From Streptomyces lasiicapitis (GTDB lineage: Bacteria > Actinomycetota > Actinomycetes > Streptomycetales > Streptomycetaceae): DNA of 64,000 nucleotides. Below, in pieces: positions 18,901-26,779 of the stretch. The position numbers and the translations under genes were made by a program. The stretch lies in assembly GCF_014646335.1 (NCBI RefSeq), contig NZ_BMNG01000027.1, positions 1 to 64,000 of the forward strand, given 5' to 3'. The notes beneath the pieces are model-generated. The model worked only from the letters and a program-made list of their open reading frames with translations, was not told the origin of the DNA and did not search any database. Each line of letters opens with the position of its first letter. Position 1 is the first letter of the stretch.

Positions 18901-21900
18901 GCTGCAGCGCCACGGACCCAACTCCGAGTATGTGTCCACGGGCTCGGACGATGCCGACACAGGACGGTGGTACATCACCGGTGACCTGAAGCCGGGCCAG
19001 ACGCTGGAGACGACCATCAGGAACCGGACGGGGAAATACCTGCAGGCAGACGGCGGGCGATCGTGGCAGTGGGCGTCCGTCACCGACACCCCCCGCGTCT
19101 GGAAGATCGAGCAGGCCTCGGACGGCTTGAGTTCTCGTATCACCACGGATGACGGGAAATGGTGCCTGGCCTACGAACCCGGCTCCACCACCTGGGGCTC
19201 GCTGCGGCCGTGCAACACCTCCGCTTTCGAGATGTGGAAAATCGAGTACGCGGCGGTGAAGATCACCCCCCGCCCCCAGCCCATCGACCGCACCGGCCCT
19301 CTCCGCTCCGCCAAGGACGACCTCGTCGCCGACGTCGACAACGCGAACGCCGAACCGGGCACCCGCGTGCAGGCGCTCGCGCCAAAGGACGGCCCCGCCC
19401 AGAAGTGGCGGGCGCGGGCCACGCCGAAGGGGTGGCAGATCATCAGCGCCCTGGACGGCGCACCCGTACTGGCCCATGACACCGACAAGCACGAGGCGCG
19501 CCTGGCCAACGACAACGACGGGGACAAGAACCAGTTGTGGCAGGCCGAGGACGCGGGCGACGGCTGGACGCGGCTGCGCAACGGCGGGCTGTGTCTGACG
19601 GCTGCGGGCGCGGACGAGACGCTGGCCGTCAAGGACTGCGCGTCCGGCGACGCCGGGCAGCGCTGGAAGGCTCTCGGCGTCGCTCCGGAGAAGCCGAAGG
19701 AGCGCACCGGCGAGATCGTCGGGCTCAGCGGCAAGTGCCTGGACGTGAGGTCCGGGTCGGACGAGAACGGCACGCCGGTGCAGATCCACGACTGCAACGG
19801 CTCGGACGCCCAGAAGTGGACGCTCCCCGGGGACGGGACGGCGCGGGCGCTCGGCAAGTGCCTGGACGTCGCGTCGTCCGGGACGGCGAACGGGACGCTG
19901 ACGCAGTTGTGGAACTGCAACGGCTCGGGCGCACAGCAGTGGCGGCCGGGCGGCAACAAGGAGCTGCGCAACCCCGGCTCCGACCGGTGCCTGGACATAC
20001 CGTCCAGCGTCGCGGAGAACGGCCGGCAGACCCAGATCTGGGACTGCAACGGCAGCGACGCCCAGAAGTGGACGCTGCCCGACGCCACGCCCGACGACGA
20101 CAACGGGAAGGACGGCGACGCCGGTGACCCGTACGACGACGGCGAGCCCGTGCGCGACGACAAGCCCGCCGCGTCCGGCGACTGCCGTCCCGACGGGATG
20201 GCGAAGACGGCCGGGGTGAACACGCCGTACTGCGACGTGTACGACGAGCAGGGCCGCGAGTGGCTCGGCAACGGCCGCTCGCGGCGCGTGGTCGGCTACT
20301 TCACCGGCTGGCGCACCGGCGCGAAGGGCGACCCGAAGTACCTGGTCGGCAACATCCCGTGGACCAAGGTCACACACATCAACTACGCGTTCGCGCACAT
20401 CGGCAAGGACAACAAGATCTCGGTCGGGGACACCTCCGACCCGAAGAACCCGGCCACCGGCATGACCTGGCCGGGCAACCCGCGCGCCGAGATGGACGCG
20501 TCACTTCCGTACAAGGGGCACTTCAACCTGCTGAACAAGTACAAGAAGCGGCACCCGTCGGTGAAGACGCTGATCTCGGTCGGCGGCTGGGCGGAGACCC
20601 GCGAGTTCTACTCGATGGCCACCAACGCGGACGGATCGGTCAACCAGAACGGCATCGACACCTTCGCGGACTCGGTGGTCACGTTCCTCCAGACCTACGG
20701 GTTCGACGGCGTGGACATCGACTACGAGTACCCCACCGCGCTGCCGAAGACCGGCAACCCCAAGGACTGGGACGTCGCCGACCCGCGCCGCAAGGGCCTG
20801 ACCAAGGGCTACAACGCGCTGATGAAGACGCTGCGGCAGAAGCTGGACAGGGCCGGGGCCGACAAGGGCCGGTACTTCCAGCTGACCTCCGCGGGCTCCT
20901 CGTCCGGCTATCTGGTGCGCGGCCTCGATTCCGGACAGGCCCTGCAGTACCAGGACTTCGTCAACGTCATGTCGTACGACCTGCACGGCTCCTGGAACAA
21001 GTACGTCGGCCCGCAGGCGCCGCTGTACGACGACGGCAAGGACAACGAGCTCGCGGCCGCGGGCATCTATGACGACCAGAAGGCGGACACCAAGGACTTC
21101 CAGAAGCACGGCTACTTCAACACCGACTGGGCCTACCACTACTACCGCGGCGCACTGCCCGCCGGCCGCATCAACCTCGGACTGCCCTACTACACGCGCG
21201 GCTGGCGCGACGTGCAGGGCGGCCAGGACGGCCTGTGGGGCACCGCCTCCCTGCCCCAGCAGGGCGACTGCCCGTTGGGCACCGGCGGGCGCGGCGGCGA
21301 CTCGGACTGCGGCGCGGGCGCCGTGGGCATCGACAACGTCTGGCACGACATCGAGGACGGCAAGGAGGTCGCCGCGGGCTCCAACCCGCTGTGGCACGCG
21401 AAGAACCTCCAACGCGGCACCACACCCGGCTACTTGAAGTCGTACGGCCTCGACACGGGGCGCGAGCAGAACAAGCTGCGCGGGCGCTACGAGGAGAAGT
21501 ACAGCTCCCAGCTGGAAGCCCCGTGGCTGTGGAACGCCGACAAGCGGGTGTTCCTGTCCACCGAGAACGAGCGGTCGATCGACGCCAAGGCCCAGTACGT
21601 GAAGGACAACGACATCGGCGGCGTCATGCTGTGGGAGCTGGCGGGCGACTACGCCGAGCGTCCCGGCGGCGAGTACGGCATGGGCTACGACCTGACGACG
21701 CGCCTGGACAAGTCCCTGCGCGCCGCCGACCCCTACGGGGCGACCAAGGCGGGCCAGGGGCGCACCCTGCCCCGGCAGGTCATCGACGCCGACGTCGAAC
21801 TGGTCGACTTCCCCACCGCGGAGAAGGACTTCTACCCCATCCAGCCCAAGCTGCGCATCACCAACAACAGCAAGCAGACCCTCGGCCAGGACACCGAGAT

Positions 21901-22810
21901 CTCCTTCGACATCCCCACCTCCGCCCCGCCCGTCATCAAGGACACCGGCTACAAGGAGATGCCGATCGTCAAACCCGGCCGCAGCGGCCCCAACCAGGGC
22001 GGCCTGAAGGCCGACTTCCACCGCGTGACCATCCCACTCGGCTACTGCGAGGACATACCGCCGGGCAAATCCATGGACATCGACGTCAAGTACTACCTGC
22101 CGATCACCGGCCCCGCGAACACCACGGTCAAGATCGGCGACAAGGAGTACGGAGTCACCGGCGACCAGCGCCGCGGCACCGACACCGTGGAGCCCCCGGC
22201 CCCGTCCTCGGGCACCTGCCCCGCCACGGACTGGAAGCCGGGCAAGACCTACACCCCCGCGGCGGGACGCCTCTGGGGCGCGTTCGACAAGGGCGACAAG
22301 GGCTGGCAGTTCGAGTACCAGCAGATGAACATGGACCACTTCCCCGACCAGTCCCGGGTCCACCTCGTCTCCCCCTCCACCACCAACCCCAACCAGTTCT
22401 GGCAGGTCAAGGACGCGGGCGACGGCTGGTACACCATCGGCAACAGCGGCAGGTGCCTCACCGCCACCGACTCCGGCAAGGACCTCGCCACGAGGGACTG
22501 CGGCGACGGCGAACGCCAGCGCTGGCGCTTCGTCCCCGTCAACGACGACGGCACCGAGGGCCAGCCCGGCGGACCGAAGCACGGCAAGCTCTTCAAGCTG
22601 CGCGCCGCCACCGGACAGGAGGCCGAAACCGCCAACGGCGACAACGACCACGAAACCCACATCCTGACCGGCGACCCCAAGCGGGCCACCGGCGCCTACG
22701 TCAAGCACGACGGCTTCTACTGGTACGCCCAGTGGTACACCACGATCGAACCGGGCAAGACCGAGTCCGACGGAAGCCGCCCGTGGAAGAAGCTCGGCCC
22801 CACGCCGTAG
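15968..22810 (+). CDS. Giant exported multi-enzyme protein: nuclease, SGNH esterase, hemopexin-like, lectin, GH18 chitinase
   Basis: The 2280-residue product has a Sec signal peptide (hydrophobic core to about residue 40, cleavage after PAAAA near 47). Next is an endonuclease/exonuclease/phosphatase domain (about 50-320) like DNase I and CdtB, with N58, E85, H192, the GDFN at 229 and SDH at 313-315 all present. Residues about 360-690 form an SGNH hydrolase: GDS at 367-369, GGND at 483-486, H669. About 710-955 holds hemopexin-like repeats (NGFDAAFEAK, FRGDQYVRVE). Three ricin-type beta-trefoil regions (about 956-1375) carry QKW motifs. GH18 chitinase follows (about 1437-1917), with D1580-x-x-D-x-D-x-E1587 complete. 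A beta-sandwich and a further trefoil close the protein. Such a set suggests attack on chitin-containing cells; that role is inference. Confidence 0.85.
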   Translation: MLPSRPPRRFRAAGARTRRLPLVGALALALIAGLLQVLWLPAQPAAAAVSDHRAATWNLQANSKNISNVSGLMEKHNLDVLALQEMPNQDKLPDADGQEMTPIEHDIPNYKPDGTKGSFEAWRVHEYRLKKGFHLFRIFTHRNNRGIGFVTREAVEDFGTEMLTLELRGAEKKKGFRTLGVKIDDDWFYSFHATSESPRGKNNVESALQDFNKFQNSPVGSQSWAVMGDFNRFPSENSDAFKEELSELADTQQGGFRTSQRAVEQSVDLGAMSARAIYSGNSTQTHGAELDFMVARGAANDFKATRLNSMYGSDHNPVVFTSGPAPDPCDTAQTARKSNAATARRATAADDSCSLPPDLPRATVSMGDSFISGEGGRWQGNANTSAKGSWGTDRASGGTEVYEKNGNGSDFCHRSDVAEIKGADIDGVPKERRFNIACSGARTEHVIDQAQGDGSAQGNTPQIEQLAEIAEEHEVSTIALSIGGNDLKFSKLVTDCGWDFIKGNGPCNETASGKVDRDLGQVREKVLSTIEAIRDTMAESGQDQSSYQLVVQSYPAPLPASSEMKYSSTVVDYRRYTEGGCPFYDADADWTRKGAVDSIGTMLRGAAEESEASFLDLRDAFDGHELCAKSTQQASSENTLDKPVPAEDAEWVRFHQGLTTPGETQEVLHPNAYGQKALSACLTKFAVATGGDTSPWTYACRGEKGRKPGDVDLSGDQVIDAAVRTADSGPPNQYIFQGNRYARFEEAADEPLGKVKDISSEWPSLHGTPFVNGFDAAFEAKKYNKRQLILFRGDQYVRVEIPMNGTDDSLAKGPMSITSGFKLFEGTRFANGVDAAVEIGDSRIMLFKGDQMAIFKLDIDGTDDKWVMEPRAISEGLPVLKGTGFENGIGTAMQRTVYDPEPNGSDVYLINGTRALRLYLDEDLAKSKIELGPMSLTELWPSLKGSIFGETPQSPRSVRIFSWLHNQGVGDSVGRQAVLQRHGPNSEYVSTGSDDADTGRWYITGDLKPGQTLETTIRNRTGKYLQADGGRSWQWASVTDTPRVWKIEQASDGLSSRITTDDGKWCLAYEPGSTTWGSLRPCNTSAFEMWKIEYAAVKITPRPQPIDRTGPLRSAKDDLVADVDNANAEPGTRVQALAPKDGPAQKWRARATPKGWQIISALDGAPVLAHDTDKHEARLANDNDGDKNQLWQAEDAGDGWTRLRNGGLCLTAAGADETLAVKDCASGDAGQRWKALGVAPEKPKERTGEIVGLSGKCLDVRSGSDENGTPVQIHDCNGSDAQKWTLPGDGTARALGKCLDVASSGTANGTLTQLWNCNGSGAQQWRPGGNKELRNPGSDRCLDIPSSVAENGRQTQIWDCNGSDAQKWTLPDATPDDDNGKDGDAGDPYDDGEPVRDDKPAASGDCRPDGMAKTAGVNTPYCDVYDEQGREWLGNGRSRRVVGYFTGWRTGAKGDPKYLVGNIPWTKVTHINYAFAHIGKDNKISVGDTSDPKNPATGMTWPGNPRAEMDASLPYKGHFNLLNKYKKRHPSVKTLISVGGWAETREFYSMATNADGSVNQNGIDTFADSVVTFLQTYGFDGVDIDYEYPTALPKTGNPKDWDVADPRRKGLTKGYNALMKTLRQKLDRAGADKGRYFQLTSAGSSSGYLVRGLDSGQALQYQDFVNVMSYDLHGSWNKYVGPQAPLYDDGKDNELAAAGIYDDQKADTKDFQKHGYFNTDWAYHYYRGALPAGRINLGLPYYTRGWRDVQGGQDGLWGTASLPQQGDCPLGTGGRGGDSDCGAGAVGIDNVWHDIEDGKEVAAGSNPLWHAKNLQRGTTPGYLKSYGLDTGREQNKLRGRYEEKYSSQLEAPWLWNADKRVFLSTENERSIDAKAQYVKDNDIGGVMLWELAGDYAERPGGEYGMGYDLTTRLDKSLRAADPYGATKAGQGRTLPRQVIDADVELVDFPTAEKDFYPIQPKLRITNNSKQTLGQDTEISFDIPTSAPPVIKDTGYKEMPIVKPGRSGPNQGGLKADFHRVTIPLGYCEDIPPGKSMDIDVKYYLPITGPANTTVKIGDKEYGVTGDQRRGTDTVEPPAPSSGTCPATDWKPGKTYTPAAGRLWGAFDKGDKGWQFEYQQMNMDHFPDQSRVHLVSPSTTNPNQFWQVKDAGDGWYTIGNSGRCLTATDSGKDLATRDCGDGERQRWRFVPVNDDGTEGQPGGPKHGKLFKLRAATGQEAETANGDNDHETHILTGDPKRATGAYVKHDGFYWYAQWYTTIEPGKTESDGSRPWKKLGPTP

Positions 22811-22840
22811 CTCCTCGCCCCACGCGGTAACGGACCCCCA

Positions 22841-22878
22841 GGGCCCCGGCAGCAGGCAACACGCCCCTGCCGGGGCCC
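22841..22878 (+). terminator. Terminator of the giant protein gene
   Basis: Perfect 12-base GC-rich arms (22841-22852 and 22867-22878) surround a 14-base loop, 31 bases after the stop codon. No T-run follows, as is usual in Streptomyces. Confidence 0.7.
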
Positions 22879-23133
22879 GCCGCGTTTCCGCCTCAGCGCC
22901 GAAAACCGGGCTCACCTGCCTGCCACGACGATCGCGCGCCGCCGAGCGGCAGCGCGGCGACGACTCGCTCCACCCTGTCCGCCGTCGCCGACATCGATGT
23001 CGGGTTGTACGCCAGGACGAAGCGCAAGGGCGAGTCCCGGGCGAGCACCCGCGTGCGGTAGCCACCGGGCTCTCCAGCCTCCGGGCCGCTTAAGAAGCGC
23101 TCCGCCGACGGCTCGTCCACCGAGTGCAGCATC
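22879..23133. other. Short stretch with one weak minus-strand frame
   Basis: A minus-strand frame (23132-22893, 79 codons) encodes DRVERVVAALPLGGARSSW without a known motif. The stretch lies between a terminator and a transposase relic; I do not support a gene. Confidence 0.2.
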
Positions 23134-23640
23134 CTACGGGGCGAGTCGGCGGCTGGACCCGCTCACGATCTCCTGACGACTGGAGGCGATCAGCCGGTAG
23201 ATCGCGCGCGAGACGTACCGCTTCAAACAGCGGATGATCTCGCGCCGGGTCTTTCCTTCGGCCGTCCTCCGCTCGTAGTACGCCTGCGTACGCGGATCCC
23301 AGCGCAATCGGGACAGCACAATGCGATGGAGCGCCGCGTTCGCCTGCCGGTGGCCGCCGCGGTTGAGGCGGCGGTGTTGCCGGCTGCCCGAGGAGTATTC
23401 AACCGGGCTTGCCCCGCACAACGCGGCGAACGGCGCCTCACCGCGCATGCGATCGCTGTTGTCGCCCAAGGCCGTCAACAGCGCTGCCGCGCTGTGGGGC
23501 CCGATTCCGACAGCCTCGACCAGGCGGGGGTAGTGCGTGCTGATCAACTCCGCCAGACGCTGCTCGGGTTTGGATGTGGCGGAGTCCTCGGCGGAGGGTG
23601 CGTTCGAGGTGGTCGTCGCCGGTGAAGGCGGTGTTGGCCA
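23134..23640 (-). pseudogene. IS110-type transposase, C-terminal relic
   Basis: The minus-strand frame carries the C-terminal half of an IS110-family transposase: VEAVGIGPHSAAALLTALGD with the helix-hairpin-helix, then FAALCGASPVEYSSGSRQHR, LNRGGHRQANAALHRIVLSR and RREIIRCLKRYVSRAIY. The N-terminal DEDD catalytic domain is missing. It separates the giant protein gene from the six-gene cluster. Confidence 0.8.
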
Positions 23641-23959
23641 GTGGGCCGCGCCGCGGCAGTGACCACACGCCTTCAGCGCGCACCTTCGCCTAGCTCGCGG
23701 TACTGGCGCTGAGCACCGGGCATTTTTCGCGTTTCCCCTCAAGGTCGCCTAGAGATTTGAGTTGCACCTGTGCACCACATGCCGGCCAGCTGAAGCTGAG
23801 GGTGTTCTTTCGGACACTGGACGTAATCACCATTGTCCGGTTCGCGTCCTTCTTCTCGGTTCAGTGGTTGCCTAGGCTCACGTCGCGGCTGCCGGGGCTC
23901 TCCCCGGCTCGGGGATCCGTGATCTGGCTCATCGGCCACGTGCGAGGAGATCCGTCATC

Positions 23960-26779
23960 ATGCATGAAAGTGATCTGCGCAAGGCGCTGGAAAGCGCCGA
24001 CGCCGATTCAATCGCCCTCCCACTTGCCGAGTCGGCGCCCACCAGCGGCGCGGTCCCGCTCTTCCCTGACGGCACGCTGCGGTTGCTGCGCGATGACGCG
24101 GGTGCCGCGGATCTGCGACTGCGAGGGAGGGCGCCGATCGCCTTCGGCGCCGAACCCGCGTCGCTGGACGCCGAGTTCACTTGCGAGGAGGGAAAGGTCG
24201 CCGGGGCAGCCCTGACGCTGTCGCTGCCCGGCGCCGGTGTCCACGTCGACGAGATTGCCCGGCTGTACGGGTACGAACTGCCCACGTTGCCCACGCCGCC
24301 GGTGACGGGGTTGACCTTCCAGGGGCGCGGCGACAGGTTCGCGCTCTCGTTGGGCGGTCTTGCCGGGGACGGCGGCATCCTGGAGCGGGACGGCACGCGA
24401 GTGCTCGTGGTACCTGCCTCCGGGGGGCATGTTCTGGCAACCCGCGATGAGTTGACCGCGCAGCAAGTGGCCTCCCTGGGCCTTCCGTTGACGGGAGTGC
24501 TGCCTGTCGGCGTGTGGCTCGTGCTGCCCGGCGGGATCGTGGTCCCGGTCAGCGCTCCGCAGCTCGTGGCCCCTGACGGCTCCGGCCGCACGGACGGTCT
24601 TGGCCGCCCGAAGACGGCCGCCGCCCAAGTCCCGTACGCGCAGCACGCCTATCCGGGGCTGTCGCGGCGAACCCGTGCCGTGCCCACCAAGGACGGCTTC
24701 GTGGTGCTCAACGCGCCGAAGCTTGGCGGCCCGGGCGTCAGTTTCATCCCGGGCGGGCCGCTGGACGGTCATCACGGCATCGAAGTCGTCTACGACAAAA
24801 GCCCGTTGTCGGTGAAGGGGGCGCTGCAGGTACAGCCCGCCCAGTCCCCGTACCGCGCAGTGGTAGGCGGCCTGCTGACCTTCGCTCTCGGGGGCGGAAC
24901 CCCGGGCAGTCGCGGCCTGTACGGCATGGGCACAGGGGCGGTGGTCTTCCCGCAGGACGCCGGCACCCAGCCCTCCTTCTTCGCCTTCGCCTCGCTCGGC
25001 GCCGAACCGGGGCTGGGGATCCCGGCGTTCCGGCTCACCGGCGTCGCGGCCGGCTTCGGCTGGAACAGCCACCTGCGCACACCGGGACTCGGCGACCTGG
25101 CGACCTTCCCGTTCCTCCAGGCGCTCCACGACCCCTCCGCCATCGGCGGGGACGACACCAACCCGGTAGAGATCCTCAACACCCTGACCGGCGGCGCCAA
25201 CCCGTGGATCACGCCCCAGCAGGGCGCGCTGTGGATGACCGCGGGCCTGGCCTTCACCATCGGCGAGCTGATCGACGGCACCGCGATGGCGCTGCTCCAG
25301 ACCGGAGCGGACCTCACCATCGGGCTGCTGGGCACGGCCGGGACGTCGTTCCCCAAGAGCGGCGACAAGAAGTACGCCCGGATCGAGGCCGGGCTGCAAC
25401 TCGTCGTCAAGCCGAACGCCGGTGAGCTGACCGTCGGCACCTCCCTCAACCCCAGTTCGTTCCTCATCGACGAGGACTGCAAGCTGCGCGGCGGCGTCGG
25501 TCTGATGGTCTGGTACGGAAACCACCCCAACCGCGGGGACTTCGTCTTCAGTGCGGGCGGCTACCACGACAGCTACCAGGCCCCCGCGCACTATCCGCGG
25601 CTGCCCAGGATCGGCTTCGACTGGTCGCTCGGCGGCAAGGTCACCGTTTCCGGCAACGCCTACTTCGCGCTCACCCCGCGCGCCGCGATGGCGGGCGGCA
25701 GCCTCGATGTGCGCTACAAGGCGGGGATCATCAAGGCGTGGTGCACCGCCAAGGTCGACGCCCTCATCGAATGGAAGCCGTTCTACTTCGATGTCGGCCT
25801 GTCGCTGTCGATCGGCGTCGAGGGCTCGGTCAAGGTGCTCTTCGTCCGGATCACCGTACGCATCGAGGTCGGCGTGTCGCTGCGGATCTGGGGTCCGCCG
25901 ACCGGGGGCGAGGCCCGGGTGAAGGTGTGGTTCATCTCCTTCACCATCAACTTCGGCCATTCCGCGCGCGGCCAGGGGGACAAGACCCTGGACTGGCCCG
26001 CCACCCGCACGATGCTGCCCCAGGCAGGAGCCCGCGCCCGGCTGCGGCCTGGCGACGGCCTGATCAGCGAGGGCAGCCCGGACAACCCGCACGAGGGCGA
26101 CTGGCTGGTGAAGGCGACCGGGTTCACCTTCGGCACCGACACGCAGGTGCCGCTCAGCCGGATCGAACTCGACGCCACGGCCGAGGACGTGGTCTTCACA
26201 GGGCCGGGCTTCGGCATCCACCCGATGCGGGTGACCGGCCTCACCACCGTCCAGCGCGTCCGGGTGACCCTGGAGGGCGAGACGGTCGATCTGGCCCGCT
26301 GGAAAGCGGCGCCGCAGTACACCGCCCTGCCGCCGCAGCTGTGGGACGAGCACGGCGACCCCGAGCACGGCAGCGGGCAGGAGAAGCATCTCACCGGCGT
26401 CACCCTTACCTCGCCCGACGTCGAGTACGGACACTCCACCGGCTACATCGGCGAGGACACCTTCAAGTTCGACCCCGTCTACCCGCAGGGCAAGGCGCCG
26501 CTCAGTAGCGCCGATGCGCCCCTGGTGCCGGAGCCGACCCGCCCCGGCGGGGTCATCGGGCGGATCGCCGACACCATGGACACCGCCACCGCGCGCGCCG
26601 CCCGCACCAAGGTGCACGCGCTGATGGGTGCGCTGAAGCTGGACACCGGGGGTGCCAAGAGTGAACTTCCCGGCTATGCCCAGGACGTGACCGGCTACTT
26701 CACCGCCGAACCACTGCTCGTGCCCGCAGGCGCCGCCCGCTCCACCAGCACCCCGAACGCCCTTGAGGGAGACAACTGA
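23960..26779 (+). CDS. DUF6603-type protein, first gene of the six-gene cluster
   Basis: The 939-residue protein shows the DUF6603 signature: VAAGFGWNSHLRTPGLGDLA followed by TFPFLQAL at about residues 365-395, and long beta-rich stretches (SLSIGVEGSVKVLFVRITVR). The first 200 residues look like a separate beta domain, and the last 250 a linker-rich region with a short sandwich. There is no signal peptide and no convincing membrane helix. GAGGAGATC precedes ATG 23960. The stop overlaps the next start by one base, so translation is coupled. The family has no assigned function; beta-rich outer-surface or shell roles are only guesses. Confidence 0.75.
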   Translation: MHESDLRKALESADADSIALPLAESAPTSGAVPLFPDGTLRLLRDDAGAADLRLRGRAPIAFGAEPASLDAEFTCEEGKVAGAALTLSLPGAGVHVDEIARLYGYELPTLPTPPVTGLTFQGRGDRFALSLGGLAGDGGILERDGTRVLVVPASGGHVLATRDELTAQQVASLGLPLTGVLPVGVWLVLPGGIVVPVSAPQLVAPDGSGRTDGLGRPKTAAAQVPYAQHAYPGLSRRTRAVPTKDGFVVLNAPKLGGPGVSFIPGGPLDGHHGIEVVYDKSPLSVKGALQVQPAQSPYRAVVGGLLTFALGGGTPGSRGLYGMGTGAVVFPQDAGTQPSFFAFASLGAEPGLGIPAFRLTGVAAGFGWNSHLRTPGLGDLATFPFLQALHDPSAIGGDDTNPVEILNTLTGGANPWITPQQGALWMTAGLAFTIGELIDGTAMALLQTGADLTIGLLGTAGTSFPKSGDKKYARIEAGLQLVVKPNAGELTVGTSLNPSSFLIDEDCKLRGGVGLMVWYGNHPNRGDFVFSAGGYHDSYQAPAHYPRLPRIGFDWSLGGKVTVSGNAYFALTPRAAMAGGSLDVRYKAGIIKAWCTAKVDALIEWKPFYFDVGLSLSIGVEGSVKVLFVRITVRIEVGVSLRIWGPPTGGEARVKVWFISFTINFGHSARGQGDKTLDWPATRTMLPQAGARARLRPGDGLISEGSPDNPHEGDWLVKATGFTFGTDTQVPLSRIELDATAEDVVFTGPGFGIHPMRVTGLTTVQRVRVTLEGETVDLARWKAAPQYTALPPQLWDEHGDPEHGSGQEKHLTGVTLTSPDVEYGHSTGYIGEDTFKFDPVYPQGKAPLSSADAPLVPEPTRPGGVIGRIADTMDTATARAARTKVHALMGALKLDTGGAKSELPGYAQDVTGYFTAEPLLVPAGAARSTSTPNALEGDN

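Noticed and set aside
16556..20398. Very long minus-strand frame of 1280 codons inside the giant protein gene
   Set aside because: It is the antisense of a well-supported gene, has no start site or motif and follows from GC-rich third positions.
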